The notes beneath the pieces were generated by a model that worked only from the letters and a program-made list of their open reading frames with translations, searched no databases and was not told the DNA's origin. Positions 6,695-6,903 of a stretch of DNA of 6,903 bases are shown here, in pieces. The stretch's first letter is position 1. Each line of letters starts with the position of its first letter. Made by a program: the position numbers and the translations under genes. Source of the stretch: Treponema sp. (GTDB lineage Bacteria; Spirochaetota; Spirochaetia; Treponematales; Treponemataceae); NCBI GenBank assembly GCA_004554075.1, contig SFOB01000116.1:1-6903 (forward strand), read 5' to 3'.

Positions 6695-6704
6695 GTGAAC
6701 TTGA

Positions 6705-6798
6705 CCCAAAGGATAGTTACGGAGTGAAAAAAAGTGCGAAGACAACATCATCCCCGTTGGATTCGTGCTTTTTTTCACGGGAGTAACTATCCTTTGGG
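6705..6798 (+). repeat. Long imperfect hairpin inside the element
   Basis: The outer stem is 16 perfect pairs, CCCAAAGGATAGTTAC (6705-6720) with 6783-6798. An internal loop of GGA against GGGA follows. The next stem pairs 6724-6740 with 6762-6778 for 17 positions, including two G-U wobbles. A tandem G-A/A-G mismatch (6741-6742 with 6760-6761) comes next, then CAAC/GTTG (6743-6746 with 6756-6759) and the 9-base loop ATCATCCCC. In all, 37 pairs form over 94 nt. The two wobbles would become A-C mismatches in the opposite-strand RNA. Confidence 0.9.
6734..6775 (+). terminator. Possible terminator for the EamA gene within the hairpin
   Basis: The upper part of the hairpin, GTGCGAA (6734-6740) with TTCGTGC (6762-6768) plus the CAAC/GTTG tip, is followed directly by seven T (6769-6775), the layout of an intrinsic terminator on the plus strand. 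The stem is modest in GC and contains two wobbles and a G-A tandem, so efficiency is uncertain. No other terminator is visible after the transporter gene. Confidence 0.5.
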
Positions 6799-6810
6799 AC
6801 ATATTAAGAT

Positions 6811-6844
6811 TGCATAAATATACAAAAAAATGTATATTAATGCA
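6811..6844. promoter_or_regulatory. 34-bp near-perfect palindrome upstream of the last gene
   Basis: TGCATAAATATACA (6811-6824) and TGTATATTAATGCA (6831-6844) are inverted repeats with one mismatch in 14, separated by six A. The site overlaps the right terminal repeat and extends beyond it, so part of the symmetry comes from flanking DNA. It contains a possible promoter for the following gene: TTGCAT (6810-6815), 17 bases, then TATATT (6833-6838). It could therefore be an operator. Confidence 0.4.
6820..6839 (-). repeat. Right terminal inverted repeat
   Basis: This is the exact reverse complement of 6675-6694. It lies 18 bases before the next start codon and inside a larger near-palindrome (6811-6844). 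The unpaired spacers between the terminal repeats and the inner hairpin differ: 10 bases on the left and 21 on the right. Confidence 0.85.
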
Positions 6845-6857
6845 TAAGAGGTGTTTT

Positions 6858-6903
6858 ATGAAAAAATTGACATTAATCTCCGCTGCTCTCGCAGCACTTC
6901 TCG
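6858..6903 (+). CDS. Exported protein, N-terminal fragment only
   Basis: The ATG at 6858 is preceded by GAGG at 6848-6851 with 6-base spacing, a good ribosome binding site. The 15 visible codons read MKKLTLISAALAALL: two lysines followed by a hydrophobic, alanine-rich stretch, the start of a Sec signal peptide. The mature protein lies outside the window, so it cannot be said whether it is a lipoprotein, a periplasmic protein or an outer-membrane protein. Its likely promoter overlaps the right end of the hairpin element. Confidence 0.8.
   Translation, partial: MKKLTLISAALAALL

Larger units (their letters stand above)
6675..6839. mobile_element. MITE-like element with 20-bp terminal inverted repeats
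   Basis: Perfect 20-bp inverted repeats at 6675-6694 and 6820-6839 enclose 125 bp without coding capacity. The outermost dinucleotide on each side is TA; if TA is the duplicated target, the element proper is 6677-6837. TA target duplication is typical of IS630/Tc1-mariner-type elements and of the MITEs they mobilise. Removing one TA and the element restores TCC-TAA-TGC, so the insertion would have preserved the transporter's stop codon. The interior folds into a long hairpin (6705-6798). No transposase is present, so it would need one in trans. A fixed regulatory hairpin flanked by paired protein-binding sites is the alternative; additional genomic copies would favour the mobile reading. Confidence 0.5.

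Noticed and set aside
6675..6844. CRISPR-like repeats near the right end
   Set aside because: The repeats are inverted rather than direct, occur twice only, and flank a hairpin rather than unique spacers.

Overview
The window looks like DNA from a host-associated gut or rumen bacterium. The gene set (PadR/DUF2812 pair, glycogen debranching enzyme, glycogen phosphorylase, DMT transporter) and the style of the proteins suggest a Treponema-like spirochaete, with a Clostridia relative as the alternative. This placement is an impression from protein character and codon use; no search was run. The first ~110 bases do not fit the rest. They carry the end of rplD and the start of rplW (ribosomal protein L23) in a form I associate with Lachnospiraceae, and they break off abruptly inside rplW.

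Layout, left to right. Bases 1-112 hold the ribosomal-operon fragment, joined at a T-tract (about 102-113) to the 3' end of a leftward gene. Bases 60-934 hold a leftward two-gene unit: a PadR-family repressor followed by a DUF2812 membrane protein whose true C-terminus is lost at the junction. The unit has a strong promoter (TTGACA-17-TATATT, minus strand) overlaid by palindromic candidate operators, as expected for an autorepressed module. Bases 1129-5727 hold a rightward operon of glgX (GH13 debranching enzyme, 711 aa) and glgP (glycogen phosphorylase, 814 aa), closed by a clean intrinsic terminator at 5735-5763. Bases 5778-6677 hold a 10-TM EamA/DMT transporter whose apparent promoter -35 box lies inside that terminator. 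Bases 6675-6839 hold a 165-bp element with perfect 20-bp terminal inverted repeats flanked by TA, enclosing a long hairpin; it resembles a MITE. Bases 6858-6903 hold the first 15 codons of a gene for an exported protein.

How the genes work together. GlgP shortens the outer chains of glycogen to glucose-1-phosphate until it stalls near branch points. GlgX hydrolyses the alpha-1,6 bonds of the resulting limit dextrin, so the pair forms a compact glycogen-breakdown operon. No synthesis genes (glgA, glgB, glgC) are in view. The transporter is separately terminated and need not be related to glycogen.

The coding content is mostly conventional. The points worth a second look are the ribosomal/DUF2812 chimeric joint, the MITE-like hairpin element that shares the transporter's stop codon and may supply a terminator and a downstream promoter, a sharp codon-usage switch inside the transporter gene, and two genes whose promoters imply leaderless or near-leaderless mRNAs.
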